DNA from: Oscillospiraceae bacterium
GTDB taxonomy: Bacteria; Bacillota; Clostridia; Oscillospirales; Ruminococcaceae
DNA: 36,532 nt
Reading direction: 5' to 3'
Assembly: GCA_016295145.1 (NCBI GenBank)
Contig: JAEDLR010000010.1
Span: 1-36,532 of the forward strand
In this document: one piece after another, positions 1 through 8,582 of the stretch
How positions within the stretch are numbered: the stretch's first letter is position 1
How the letters are laid out: the number at the start of each line of letters is the position of its first letter
Notes under the pieces: model-generated
The model's database searches: none
Told to the model about the DNA's origin: nothing
What the model saw: only the letters and a program-made list of their open reading frames with translations
Made by a program: the position numbers and the translations under genes

Positions 1-56
1 GTATTCATCCTCCATAGTACTGTGCCCACAAAGCAGGACACTAAATTCATGGCTTT

Positions 57-62
57 ATTATA
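57..62 (-). promoter_or_regulatory. Probable -10 box of a gene starting beyond the left edge
   Basis: On the minus strand a perfect TATAAT lies at 62-57. Further downstream, at about 15-10, is a GGAGG sequence followed by the window edge, so a leftward gene probably starts at or just before base 1. I see no good -35 hexamer at 17 bases; an eight-T run occupies that area. The gene itself is outside the window. Confidence 0.45.
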
Positions 63-73
63 GCATTATTCGC

Positions 74-118
74 AAAAAAAAGCTATTCACATTATGCACA
101 AAGATGAATGAATATTGC
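74..118 (-). terminator. Probable terminator downstream of mfd
   Basis: On the minus strand, just after the mfd stop codon, the arms GCAATATTCA and TGAATAGC can pair around a small internal loop, followed at once by eight T residues. The stem is weak and the loop is long, but the U-tract is strong and it lies between mfd and the promoter of the next leftward gene. Confidence 0.45.
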
Positions 119-160
119 GCCTGGTTTTTGTTATGCCAAACAAATTTCAACCGTTTTTCG

Positions 161-3100
161 TTAATTTTCCTGCAATTTCGTTGCATTTTTCGCAAGAATC
201 GACAAAACATCCTTCATCAGTGTGATGGCACGCTCGCCATTTTTCAACCGCACAGCGATAAAGTATGGCACTTCGCGGTCATTAAAGGCAATGCGGTCGT
301 AATACTGTTGCATCATTGCAGAGATCTGCGGCGCAGTGGGCGACGGCATATAGAAGAACAATGCCCCCCGCTTCTGCGATATCTCGCGGATGCCCAACTG
401 CCCTGCCGTGTTGCGCAGCAGTGCCGCGTCCAACAGTCCCATCATAGATTTGGGCGGCTCACCGAAACGGTCGATCAGTTCATCCACCATATCCATTTTG
501 TCCGTCTCTGTCTGAATCAACGCGACTCTGCGGTAGATTTCCAGACGGGAGGTCATGCTCTCAATGTATTGCTCCGGAATATGTGCCTCCATCTGGATAT
601 CTATGGAGCAGACAGGCGGTGTAGGCGGCACCTCGCCTTTTTCCTCTGCAATTGCCTCATTGAGCATACGCATATACATCTCATAGCCAACCTGTTCCAT
701 CTGTCCATGCTGCTGACCGCCCAAAATACTGCCTGCGCCGCGCAATTCCAGATCGCGCATAGCAATACGGAAGCCACTGCCGAACTGCGTAAACTCGCGA
801 ATCGCCTCCAGTCGCTTTTCGGCGATCTCGTTGAGCGATTTATTCTTCTCATAGGTGAAGTATGCATACGCTCTGCGATTGCTTCTACCCACTCTGCCGC
901 GCAGTTGGTACAACTGTGACAGACCGAAGCGGTCAGCGTTTTCCAGAATCAGCGTATTGGCATTGGGCACATCCACACCCGTTTCTATAATAGTAGTGCA
1001 AACCAGTATATCAATCTCATGTTCCATTAGCTGCCGCCATATCTCGCTGATTTCCTGTTCATTCATCTTGCCGTGGGCATAGGCGATACGGGCATCGGGA
1101 ACCATCTCTTGCAGCTTTGCGGCACATCGCTGAATGGAATCCACGCGGTTATGCAGATAGTACACCTGTCCGCCGCGCTTCAGTTCACGCTGTATTGCCT
1201 GTGCCACGATGCCGTCACTGTATTCCACCACATAACTCTGCACGGGATAACGATCTTGGGGCGGTTCTTCCAGCACGCTCATATCGCGAATACCCGACAG
1301 TGCCATATTCAGCGTGCGGGGAATGGGCGTTGCGGAGAGCGTCAGCATATCAATGCCGTGAAACGCCTCCTTGAAGCGTTCCTTGTGCGCCACGCCAAAC
1401 CGTTGCTCTTCATCCACAATGGCAAGGCCCAGTGCCGCAAACTTCACATCCTTTTGTACTAAGCGATGCGTACCGATGATAATATCCACCTGACCGCTTT
1501 CAAGCTTTTTCAGCACCTCATTCTGCTGTTTTTTCGTGCGGAATCGGGAGAGAAGCTCAATGTTCAGGGGAATGCTTTCAAACCGGCGCAGCGCCGTGGT
1601 ATAATGCTGATATGCAAGTACGGTGGTCGGTGCCAGAATCGCACACTGCTTGCCCGAAAGCACGCATTTCAGTGCCGCACGGAATGCGACTTCTGTTTTG
1701 CCAAAACCCACATCACCGCACAGCAGACGATCCATGGGGCGTTCACGCTCCATATCCCGTTTGATCTCGGCAATACTGCGCAGCTGGTCATCGGTTTCCG
1801 CATAGGGGAAGCGTTCTTCGAACTCGCGCTGCAAGGTATCATCAGGGTCAAAGCGGAAGCCTTGCGCCTTCTCTCTTGCCGCATACAGCTTGATGAGCTG
1901 CGCCGCCATATCCTTAACCGCTTTTTTGACATTGCTCCGTGTTTTCTGCCACTCAGGTGAGCTGAGCTTGTTCAGCTTGACGGTATTATCGTCCTTTCCG
2001 CCAATGTAGCGTGATACCTGATCCAACTGCGTAACCGGCACATACAGACTGTCAGTGCCTGCGTACTGGATGGCGATATAATCCTTGGTAATGCCCTCCA
2101 TCTCCAGCTTTTCAATGCCAATAAACCGTCCGATGCCGTGGCTTGCATGTACCACAAGATCGCCCTCGGCAATTTCCGAAAGGGCACGGATCTCCTGCCC
2201 CCTTTTGAAGCGGCGCTTGCGCAGCACCGTACTTTGCACTTTGGTCTGGGCAATACAGGCAGCTTTCACCATAGGATATGAAAAGCCGCCTGACAGTCCA
2301 CTGGCGCAAAGCAATACCTTTCCTGCCTGCGGCATAGAATCTGCATTGGCGATTTCGCAGGGTATCTCACTCTTTCGCAGATCGTCCAACAGGATCGGCA
2401 GTGTTTTTTCGGTACCGCCGCAAACCATCACCGCGTAGTTCTGTGCCAGCAGCTCCTGCAAGTCCTCCGCAAGAATACGGGTGCTTCCGCCCCAAGGCGC
2501 ATTTTGCAGCGTTTCCTCGCTGAGCAGCTTTTGATAACGGAACAGACTTGCACCGCTGAAAAAGGTACTCATGCAAACCAGACCTGTGGTTTCTGCCAGG
2601 GCATTGAATGCCGTGGGCTCCAGAATACACTCACTGAGTTTGCGGCAAATGGTACCATTTTCCAGCATCAGACGAATATCCTCATGAACACGCTGATAAA
2701 CGCCGCGCATTGTTTCCAGAAGGGCTGGTGCCTCGCACAGCACCGTAATATCATGGCAATAGTCGAAAAGTGTCGCAGGTGTATCGTACAGCATCGGAAA
2801 ATACTTGTCAATATGGGGGATCCGCACGCCGTTTTGCAGCTTTTCGGCATCAGCAAGCAGACTCTCCTTGACAATCGCCGCCTGTTTGCCGCGCACGGTG
2901 GCAGCCAGTGCCTTGATTTTTTCGGCAAGCTGCTGCAAATCTCCGATCGCCTCCACCGCAGGGGCAATGGAAATGCTGTCCATGGCATCGGTACGGCGCT
3001 GGCTTTCCGGTTCAAAATAGGCGATGCTGTCGATCTCGTCGCCCCAGAATTCAATGCGAACTGGCAACTCGGATTGCACAGGGAACACATCGAAAATATC

Positions 3101-3628
3101 CCCACGCACCGAAAACTGGCAGGGCGCGTCAATCTGATCACAGCGTGCATAACCCATACTGACCAGTGACGCGGCAAGGTTTTCGTGGCTGTATTCGCTG
3201 CCGCTTTGCAGCGTCACAGTGGCTTCTTTCAGTACAGCCGGCGGCAATGTATACTGCAATGCCGCCTCAGCAGATGCCACCAGCACCCGACAATCGCCGT
3301 TTGCCACCGCCGAAAGTGCTGCAATGCGAAGCTGCTCGTACTCACGGGAAATACCTGTCATTTCGGTAAAATTCAACTCTTTGGCTGGGTACGGTCTAGC
3401 AGTCTGGCACCCCGCCATGAAATTGATATCCTCGCACAGCAAACGGGCCGCAGCCTCATCATTGACCACAGCCAAAACGGGCGCATCCTGCGAAAGTGTC
3501 AGCAGGATCTGCGCCCTGTGAATATGCGCCACGCCCGAAAAGGCGATCGGCGAAATATGCTTTTGCAGGCATCGACGCAGCTCCTGCACGGAGCGCAGCG
3601 ATGCACAAACCTCAGTGAAAAAACGCAT
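161..3628 (-). CDS. mfd: Transcription-repair coupling factor Mfd
   Basis: Mfd is a DNA translocase that removes stalled RNA polymerase from lesions and recruits UvrA. The 1155-residue product has the usual family length and order. A UvrB-like N-terminal half contains the VRGDIFDVFP stretch. The RNA-polymerase-interacting module follows (GDLVVHASHGIGRF, then DYIAIQYAGTDSLYVP). The superfamily 2 helicase comes next: Walker A GDVGFGKTE with Lys644, the DEEQRFGV box, SATPIPRT, and the QLRGRVGRS motif. The C-terminal TRCF domain includes GAGSILGGQQHGQ. The ATG is preceded by a GAGG sequence. It lies 43 bases after pth in a glmU-pth-mfd order known from other Firmicutes, so it is probably the last gene of that operon. 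I see no broken motif. Confidence 0.97.
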   Translation of the reverse strand: MRFFTEVCASLRSVQELRRCLQKHISPIAFSGVAHIHRAQILLTLSQDAPVLAVVNDEAAARLLCEDINFMAGCQTARPYPAKELNFTEMTGISREYEQLRIAALSAVANGDCRVLVASAEAALQYTLPPAVLKEATVTLQSGSEYSHENLAASLVSMGYARCDQIDAPCQFSVRGDIFDVFPVQSELPVRIEFWGDEIDSIAYFEPESQRRTDAMDSISIAPAVEAIGDLQQLAEKIKALAATVRGKQAAIVKESLLADAEKLQNGVRIPHIDKYFPMLYDTPATLFDYCHDITVLCEAPALLETMRGVYQRVHEDIRLMLENGTICRKLSECILEPTAFNALAETTGLVCMSTFFSGASLFRYQKLLSEETLQNAPWGGSTRILAEDLQELLAQNYAVMVCGGTEKTLPILLDDLRKSEIPCEIANADSMPQAGKVLLCASGLSGGFSYPMVKAACIAQTKVQSTVLRKRRFKRGQEIRALSEIAEGDLVVHASHGIGRFIGIEKLEMEGITKDYIAIQYAGTDSLYVPVTQLDQVSRYIGGKDDNTVKLNKLSSPEWQKTRSNVKKAVKDMAAQLIKLYAAREKAQGFRFDPDDTLQREFEERFPYAETDDQLRSIAEIKRDMERERPMDRLLCGDVGFGKTEVAFRAALKCVLSGKQCAILAPTTVLAYQHYTTALRRFESIPLNIELLSRFRTKKQQNEVLKKLESGQVDIIIGTHRLVQKDVKFAALGLAIVDEEQRFGVAHKERFKEAFHGIDMLTLSATPIPRTLNMALSGIRDMSVLEEPPQDRYPVQSYVVEYSDGIVAQAIQRELKRGGQVYYLHNRVDSIQRCAAKLQEMVPDARIAYAHGKMNEQEISEIWRQLMEHEIDILVCTTIIETGVDVPNANTLILENADRFGLSQLYQLRGRVGRSNRRAYAYFTYEKNKSLNEIAEKRLEAIREFTQFGSGFRIAMRDLELRGAGSILGGQQHGQMEQVGYEMYMRMLNEAIAEEKGEVPPTPPVCSIDIQMEAHIPEQYIESMTSRLEIYRRVALIQTETDKMDMVDELIDRFGEPPKSMMGLLDAALLRNTAGQLGIREISQKRGALFFYMPSPTAPQISAMMQQYYDRIAFNDREVPYFIAVRLKNGERAITLMKDVLSILAKNATKLQEN

Positions 3629-3671
3629 GGGTTCCTCAGTCTTTCTGTCTAAAAAAGAGGGGTGGACGGGT

Positions 3672-4328
3672 TTATGCCTGCGGCTTGGCAGCAGGAGGAT
3701 TGCCGTTGTAACGGCTCATTGCCAGATCAGCCTTGTTCTGTAGAATCAGCGGAATGGCTTCTTTCACACGCTCTGCCGATGCAGCAAGCACGGCAAGTTC
3801 TTCGCGGCTGAACGCAGACAGCACCCAATCCGCAAGGGGGTACTCGGGGTGCGGCTTGTTGCCGATGCCAATGCGGATACGCGGAAAGTCATCCGCGCCG
3901 CTGCGGTAGATGATGTTCTTCATGCCGTTGTGGCCGCCGTCACTGCCCTTTTTGCGAATGCGCAAACCGCCCACCGGCAAGGTGATATCATCGTACAATA
4001 TTAATGTATGCGCCGCATCAATATGATAAAACTGCATGGCTTCCTGCACCGCCTGCCCGCTGAGATTCATGAAAGTTTCGGGCTTCATCAACAGGCAGCG
4101 GATGCCCTCACATTCCACATCGGTACATACCGCATGAAACTGATGCTTTTTCCATTGTGCGCCGTATTTTGCCCCAAAAGCGTCTATGGTAATGAATCCT
4201 GCATTGTGCCGTGTATTTGCATATTGCGCACCGGGATTGCCCAACCCCACAATGATCCACTGCGGAGGACCTGCCGGTGCAGGCCGTGCAGATTCTATCT
4301 GCTTAAATAAATCAAAGATATTGCTCAT
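3672..4328 (-). CDS. pth: Peptidyl-tRNA hydrolase
   Basis: Pth releases tRNA from peptidyl-tRNA that has dropped off the ribosome. The 218-residue protein shows the family signatures: VGLGNPG (27-33), the TRHNAGF block with the catalytic His41, the KPETFMNLSG block, YDDITLPVGGLRIR with the catalytic-site Asp, and GSDGGHNGMKNI. Compared with the usual protein of about 190 residues it has an extra 23 or so residues at the N-terminus, rich in Ala and Pro, before the first strand. The start overlaps the glmU stop by four bases (ATGA), which supports this start and translational coupling with glmU. The Pro/Ala-rich tail is probably disordered. Confidence 0.96.
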   Translation of the reverse strand: MSNIFDLFKQIESARPAPAGPPQWIIVGLGNPGAQYANTRHNAGFITIDAFGAKYGAQWKKHQFHAVCTDVECEGIRCLLMKPETFMNLSGQAVQEAMQFYHIDAAHTLILYDDITLPVGGLRIRKKGSDGGHNGMKNIIYRSGADDFPRIRIGIGNKPHPEYPLADWVLSAFSREELAVLAASAERVKEAIPLILQNKADLAMSRYNGNPPAAKPQA

Positions 4329-5719
4329 TTGTTATCCTTGCTGCCCTTCTTGCCCTTTACTGCGAATTTCCGCAGGCTGTATCCGTCCTTGATATGCAGC
4401 ACGCCGCGATCAATGGCAAGCGCATAGTCGGGGATATCGGTAGTGACCGTTGTGCCTGCCGCAGTATAGGCGTGCTTGCCTAGTTCCACAGGCGCAATGA
4501 GATTGGTATTGCATCCTACGAAAGCATGGTCACCAATCACGCAACGGGATTTCTTCACACCGTCAAAGTTGACTGTCACACAGCCGCAACCAATATTGAC
4601 GCCCTTGCCCACATCGCTATCGCCCAGATACGCAAGATGTGCAATCGCAGTATCTTCACCGATGGTGGTATTCTTGATTTCCACAAAGTCGCCGATCTTT
4701 GCACCGCTGCAAATATGGCTGTTGGGACGGATATGCACAAAGGGACCCATCTGCACGCCGGCATCAATCCGCGATTGATATGCCTGCACGGTATTGAGCC
4801 GTACATCATCGCCAACCACGGTATCCTCCATCACGCAATTGGGGCCGATGACGCAGTTCTCACCGATGACGGTATTGCCGCGCAGAATGGTGCCGGGCAA
4901 GATCTCTGTACCAGCGCCGATCTTCACACTGCGCTCAATGATAATACCATCTGTGCAGGAAAAGCCCACGCCGTTTGCCATGTGCTGACGCATCACTGCC
5001 ATTCTTGCAGCGGTATTCAGCTTCAGCAGACCCTGACGGTCATTGGCACCCAGTACCACATCGGGATTCCGGGAGCAATAGGCACCTGCACGCATTCCTT
5101 CACGCAGCGCGATGGCAATGGTATCCGTCAGATAGTATTCATTCTGCGCATTATCGTTGGTCAGCTTGCCCAACAGCGTAATCAGATCAGCAGTACGGAA
5201 CCAGTAGCAGCCCGAGTTGATTTCGGTGATGCTGCGCTGCTCGTCGGTGGCATCCTTTTCCTCTACAATGCCTGCGATGCCGCTGCCGGAACGCAGGATT
5301 CTGCCATAGCCAAAGGGATTTTCCACGCTTGCGGTAATCACGGTAACAGCATTGCCTTCTGCTTCATGGCGTGCCAGAGAGTCCGTAATGGTTTCACTGT
5401 CGATAAACGGTGCATCGCCGCAAAGTATCAGTGTGCTGCCGTCGGTATCCTCTTGTAGAAAGGGAATGGATTGCTGCACTGCATGACCTGTGCCCAGACG
5501 CTCTGCCTGCAGCACGGTGCGGCAGCGATCACCCAGATAATCCTCGATCTGCTTAGCCTCGTAGCCTGTTACAACGCATATGCGTGAAAGTGCAGCCTGC
5601 TCGCAGGCCCCCAGCACCCACGCAAGCATCGGCTCGCCCAGAACTTGAAACATCGGCTTCGGAATGGGGGCTTTCATACGCTTGCCCTGACCGCCTGCCA
5701 GAATAACAGCTTGATTCAT
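4325..5719 (-). CDS. glmU: Bifunctional GlmU: GlcNAc-1-P uridyltransferase / GlcN-1-P acetyltransferase
   Basis: GlmU makes UDP-GlcNAc, the first committed precursor for peptidoglycan. The N-terminal pyrophosphorylase domain begins with LAGGQGKRMKAPIPKPM, a variant of the classical LAAGxGTRM loop, and continues with the LCGDAPFI metal-binding aspartate and the EINSGCYWF segment. The C-terminal left-handed beta helix is visible as hexapeptide repeats from about residue 255. It keeps the RPNS arginine and the HLAYLGD histidine of the acetyltransferase site. The familiar NYDG motif reads NFDG. At 464 residues it is of normal length. An AAAGGA ribosome-binding site precedes the ATG, and a strong promoter lies just upstream, so glmU heads the operon with pth and mfd. 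Confidence 0.96.
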   Translation of the reverse strand: MNQAVILAGGQGKRMKAPIPKPMFQVLGEPMLAWVLGACEQAALSRICVVTGYEAKQIEDYLGDRCRTVLQAERLGTGHAVQQSIPFLQEDTDGSTLILCGDAPFIDSETITDSLARHEAEGNAVTVITASVENPFGYGRILRSGSGIAGIVEEKDATDEQRSITEINSGCYWFRTADLITLLGKLTNDNAQNEYYLTDTIAIALREGMRAGAYCSRNPDVVLGANDRQGLLKLNTAARMAVMRQHMANGVGFSCTDGIIIERSVKIGAGTEILPGTILRGNTVIGENCVIGPNCVMEDTVVGDDVRLNTVQAYQSRIDAGVQMGPFVHIRPNSHICSGAKIGDFVEIKNTTIGEDTAIAHLAYLGDSDVGKGVNIGCGCVTVNFDGVKKSRCVIGDHAFVGCNTNLIAPVELGKHAYTAAGTTVTTDIPDYALAIDRGVLHIKDGYSLRKFAVKGKKGSKDNK

Positions 5720-5761
5720 ATTCCACTGTTCCTTTCTGATAAAGTGTTAATCACGATCTAT

Positions 5762-5790
5762 ATTATAGCAAATAATATACAAAAAATCAA
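5762..5790 (-). promoter_or_regulatory. Sigma-A promoter of glmU-pth-mfd
   Basis: On the minus strand TTGATT (5790-5785) and a perfect TATAAT (5767-5762) are separated by exactly 17 bases. The -35 box overlaps the stop codon of the upstream GtrA-like gene. Confidence 0.85.
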
Positions 5791-6314
5791 GAGGGGTCAA
5801 CAATATCTTTATTGTTTTTCATCTGATCCGCATCCCCCTTTTTGCGAAACACCACCAGCTTGCTAAAAACATAGTTGGAGACCAGAATAATTACCTGCAC
5901 CAGCACGGTCATCAACGCAAAATTCCAGTGGAAACGGGTTACGGTCAGCCACATGATGCCAAGCTCCATGAAAAAGGATACCAGACGAGCACCATAAAAG
6001 CCGGTCATCTCCCGCAACAACGCAGCCTTGGTTTCAGTCTTGCTCATGAATACATATTTTTTATTGACCACAAATGCAAATGTCGCACAAATGATCCACG
6101 AGGCAGTGGTGTTGACCATGTTGGGGATATCCATTTCCATTGTATAGCCGCCCAGAGAGAACAGCCACTCGCCCACAAGCTTTGTAAGAATGGAGAGCAG
6201 GGTTGTCCATGCGCCGTAGTAGCAGTAGCGCAAACCGCTTTCATAACGGTAAAACAGATTCTTGATGGGTCTGGGCATGAGTTTCAAAGCAAATTGCAGC
6301 AATGCTTCCAGCAT
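5787..6314 (-). CDS. GtrA-like polytopic membrane protein
   Basis: The 175-residue product resembles the GtrA family, small four-helix membrane proteins thought to move lipid-linked sugars or support cell-surface polysaccharide synthesis. Seen directly: four hydrophobic segments at about residues 30-50, 68-88, 107-127 and 135-155. The two family hallmarks are the NKKYVF motif after helix 2 and NYVFSKLVVFRK after helix 4. A charged tail follows. The ATG has a good GGAGG eight bases upstream and its own promoter. It is a single-gene unit; the glmU promoter lies inside its 3' end. The precise substrate cannot be read from the sequence. Confidence 0.88.
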   Translation of the reverse strand: MLEALLQFALKLMPRPIKNLFYRYESGLRYCYYGAWTTLLSILTKLVGEWLFSLGGYTMEMDIPNMVNTTASWIICATFAFVVNKKYVFMSKTETKAALLREMTGFYGARLVSFFMELGIMWLTVTRFHWNFALMTVLVQVIILVSNYVFSKLVVFRKKGDADQMKNNKDIVDPS

Positions 6315-6346
6315 AGAGGGTTCCTCCGTTTGAAATGATATGCAAT

Positions 6347-6375
6347 ATTATAGCACAAAATTTTGTTATTGGCAA
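6347..6375 (-). promoter_or_regulatory. Sigma-A promoter of the GtrA-like gene
   Basis: TTGCCA (6375-6370) and TATAAT (6352-6347) on the minus strand are separated by 17 bases, 33 bases upstream of the start codon. Confidence 0.82.
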
Positions 6376-6435
6376 GTATCAGCCATATTCCGAATGGATT
6401 CTCCGGTCGGTTTGTCAATGATGCCGCGATTATAC

Positions 6436-6464
6436 TTGACAATACAAGCAAAATATGATAAAAT
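6436..6464 (+). promoter_or_regulatory. Promoter of the RNase P RNA gene
   Basis: A consensus TTGACA (6436-6441) and TAAAAT (6459-6464) are 17 bases apart. The predicted start at about 6471 coincides with the 5' end expected from the RNase P helix P1. Confidence 0.85.
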
Positions 6465-6469
6465 GACTC

Positions 6470-6820
6470 GGTGAGCAGACTGTGCAATCGCGGCGGCGCT
6501 TTAGCTGACGAGGAAAGTCCGGGCATCACAGAGCAGGGTAACTGCTAACAGCAGCCGGAGGCGACTCTAGGGCAAGTGCAACAGAAACAGACTGCCGGCA
6601 TCTGCCGGTGATGGTGGAAAGGTGGGGTAAGAGCCCACCGGAGTGTGTGAGAATACACTGCCATGTAAACCCTACCCGATGCAACGCTGATTTGGTGTGT
6701 TTTGTCATAACATCTGCTCGGTGGACAAGGCACAAAGGCGGCTCGATCCGTTCGGCGACGAACGGGCTAGATAAATGATTGCACCCGACAGAACCCGGCT
6801 TACAGGTCTGGTCACACATC
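6470..6820 (+). ncRNA. rnpB: RNase P RNA, bacterial class A
   Basis: This is the catalytic RNA that matures tRNA 5' ends. The conserved core is plainly visible in order: GAGGAAAGTCCGGGC near 6520, AAGTGCAACAGAAA near 6575, GGTAAGAGCCCACC near 6625, GTAAACCCTACCCG near 6665, and AGATAAATGATTGC followed by ACAGAACCCGGCTTA near 6770-6802. The 5' segment GAGCAGAC can pair with GTCTGGTC near 6810 with one mismatch, closing helix P1. The overall arrangement is that of the ancestral A type rather than the Bacillus B type. The ends are estimates to within a few bases. The AGGGCAAG to CCGGCATCTGCCGG stretch forms an internal stem-loop. Confidence 0.95.
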
Positions 6821-6823
6821 GCT

Positions 6824-6862
6824 GCCGATGCGAAAGTCTTTCCGCATCGGCTTTGATGTTTT
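6824..6862 (+). terminator. Intrinsic terminator of rnpB
   Basis: The arms GCCGATGCG (6824-6832) and CGCATCGGC (6843-6851) form a perfect nine-base-pair stem, followed by TTTGATGTTTT. It directly follows the P1 helix of RNase P RNA. Confidence 0.8.
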
Positions 6863-6895
6863 CACTGCTTTTCAATAGGAAAGGAGCGCTAGTTT

Positions 6896-7537
6896 ATGCG
6901 CCGTTTATTCACTTTGACGCTGTGTGTGGCGTTCTGTTTTGGATGCACAGGTTGCATTTCCAATCCCGCACTTTCCTCTGTCAACGAAGTGGAAAGCACC
7001 GCTGAGGAGAGCATTGTGCTGATTCCCACAGCGCTGCCCGAGTATTTCAACATCACGATTCCCGCAGGCTTCACAGCAACTTCATCTGCGGCCTATGAAG
7101 AATACTATATTTGTAATGATGCGTCCATCATCATTACCGATGACCCCATTGCCATTTCCGGCGAGCGGTTGGATAACTATGCAGCCAAAGTCAAGGAAAT
7201 CTACGAACAGACCGCTGACAATTATCTGCTGCTGAATGAAGCCAAGGAAACGATCAACGGCACCGAAGTAGTACTGTTGGAATTCACCTACGCATTGGTC
7301 GGAGAAGATAAAAAACAGGATCTGCAGGCAATGGTCTGCATTATGCTGCACCACGATGTGGCATACGTCATCACCTGCAAGAGCAAGGCGAAAAACTTCA
7401 TGCAATACCGTGCCGGATTCCGCGAGGCGATCAACACCATCGAGATTGAAACGCCCCCTGTCAACACCGAAGGTGCTGTAACACGCACGGGCACGCAGAA
7501 AACTACTACAACCACATCGGAAACAACCACCGCCTGA
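6896..7537 (+). CDS. Putative lipoprotein with PsbP/DcrB-like domain
   Basis: The gene encodes 213 residues and begins with a short positively charged and hydrophobic signal (residues 1-16). A cysteine-rich FGCTGC motif follows, in which Cys20 after Thr-Gly is the likely lipidated residue. The lipobox is imperfect because -3 is a cysteine. The middle (about residues 45-185) has the pattern of PsbP/DcrB-like proteins: a hydrophobic strand, an acidic helix, and alternating strands ending in an amphipathic helix. I recognise this only loosely. The last 20 residues are a Thr/Ser-rich tail, typical of a wall-spanning linker. AAAGGAG lies nine bases before the ATG. It stands alone between the rnpB terminator and the minD promoter. 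The function is unknown. Confidence 0.8.
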   Translation: MRRLFTLTLCVAFCFGCTGCISNPALSSVNEVESTAEESIVLIPTALPEYFNITIPAGFTATSSAAYEEYYICNDASIIITDDPIAISGERLDNYAAKVKEIYEQTADNYLLLNEAKETINGTEVVLLEFTYALVGEDKKQDLQAMVCIMLHHDVAYVITCKSKAKNFMQYRAGFREAINTIEIETPPVNTEGAVTRTGTQKTTTTTSETTTA

Positions 7538-7590
7538 TTCGTCATGTTGCACAAACAAGCGAATCAAAAGTTGAACACATTCACAAAGTT

Positions 7591-7625
7591 TCGGATTTTT
7601 TTCAAAAGGGATTTGACAAATCCGA
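7591..7625 (+). repeat. Eight-base inverted repeat around the minD -35 region
   Basis: TCGGATTT (7591-7598) and AAATCCGA (7618-7625) are perfect reverse complements separated by 19 bases. The right arm begins on the last base of the -35 hexamer, so the dyad could be an operator, but nothing else supports that. Confidence 0.5.
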
Positions 7626-7640
7626 TATTTGTGGTATAAT
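7613..7640 (+). promoter_or_regulatory. Sigma-A promoter of the minD-mgsA-like operon
   Basis: Perfect TTGACA (7613-7618) and TATAAT (7635-7640) with a 16-base spacer; the -10 is preceded by TGG, giving an extended -10. It implies a leader of roughly 135 bases before the minD start codon. Confidence 0.85.
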
Positions 7641-7715
7641 GTAATAAGGTATTCGTGTGCAGTTTGTATGATGCGTTCAGCGTGCTGCATTGGATATATC
7701 AATCATCATGCTATT

Positions 7716-7767
7716 TCTCCGTTAATCTGCGGAGAGGACGCCTGCGTTTCCTAGCCCACAGCGTCCT
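7716..7767 (+). promoter_or_regulatory. Two tandem hairpins in the minD leader, ending beside the ribosome-binding site
   Basis: TCTCCG (7716-7721) pairs with CGGAGA (7730-7735) around an eight-base loop. AGGACGC (7735-7741) pairs with GCGTCCT (7761-7767) around a 19-base loop. The second helix stops one base before the AAAGGAG ribosome-binding site at 7769-7775. No U-tract follows, so these are not terminators; they may influence translation or RNA stability. No riboswitch class that I know is recognisable. Confidence 0.5.
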
Positions 7768-7783
7768 GAAAGGAGCAATCTTT

Positions 7784-8524
7784 ATGTCAAAAATGATCGC
7801 CGTAACCTCTGGAAAAGGCGGTACCGGTAAATCCTCCATCTGCGCCGGCATCGGCTATACCCTTGCAAAACAGGGCAGCCGTACTCTTATCATCGAGCTG
7901 GACTTCGGTCTGCGTTGCATCGATATTATCTTCGGTATGACAGGTCAGATCAAACATGACCTCGGCGATGTGTTGGCAGGCAAGATCTCCGCACTGGATG
8001 CTGTCACCCGCGTGCCCATGGCCAGCAATCTGTTTGTGCTGTGTGCGCCCAAAGATCCCTTCCTCTCCGTCACCGTTGAGCAGATCACCGAGATCTGCCG
8101 CTCCATTCGTAAGTATTACGACTACATCATCATTGATACCGGCGCTGGCATCAACAACCATGTTTTTGATATCGTTGAGCAGGCAAACCTGATCCTGGTC
8201 GTTACCACACCCGATCCCATCTGCGTGCGTGATGCCCAGATGATGTCCGATGAGTTCTACTCCCGTGGCAACCGCCGTCAGCGTCTGATTATCAACAAGG
8301 TCAGCAAACGTGCCATCGGCGCAGAGCTTGTCCGCGACCTGGACGAGATTATTGATACCATCGGTGTGCAGCTAATCGGCGTTGTGCCCGATGACTACGA
8401 TCTTGTCATTTCCACTGGCAAGGGTGAACCGATCCCCTCTACCGCACCCAGCCTTGCTGCATTTGACGCCATCTCCCGTCGTCTGCGCGGCGAAAATGCG
8501 CCGCTGACCGTGAAGATCGGCTGA
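7784..8524 (+). CDS. minD: MinD/ParA-family ATPase (MinD-like)
   Basis: The 246-residue product is a deviant-Walker P-loop ATPase of the MinD group, which in other bacteria positions the division septum at the membrane. Seen: the P-loop SGKGGTGKSS near residue 10 with the signature lysine, then ELDFGLRCIDIIFG (switch I), IIIDTGAGINN (the MinD-type DxPAG-like box, here with Gly in place of Pro), and VTTPDPICVRDA. The C-terminus has a helix with basic residues (ISRRLRG) that could bind membrane, although it is less hydrophobic than a classical MinD tail. The start chosen has AAAGGAG eight bases upstream; an open frame extending upstream to 7655 would run through the leader. No minC or minE is adjacent. 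It is cotranscribed with the MgsA-like gene 58 bases downstream. Confidence 0.88.
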   Translation: MSKMIAVTSGKGGTGKSSICAGIGYTLAKQGSRTLIIELDFGLRCIDIIFGMTGQIKHDLGDVLAGKISALDAVTRVPMASNLFVLCAPKDPFLSVTVEQITEICRSIRKYYDYIIIDTGAGINNHVFDIVEQANLILVVTTPDPICVRDAQMMSDEFYSRGNRRQRLIINKVSKRAIGAELVRDLDEIIDTIGVQLIGVVPDDYDLVISTGKGEPIPSTAPSLAAFDAISRRLRGENAPLTVKIG

Positions 8525-8582
8525 TTTCTATGTATCGCGTTTTTCCCGCAAACAATACAGTAACGAAAGGAATGACCCAACC

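Noticed and set aside
7655..7783. N-terminal extension of minD
   Set aside because: It lies over the structured leader; the internal ATG has an ideal AAAGGAG and begins the conserved P-loop strand.
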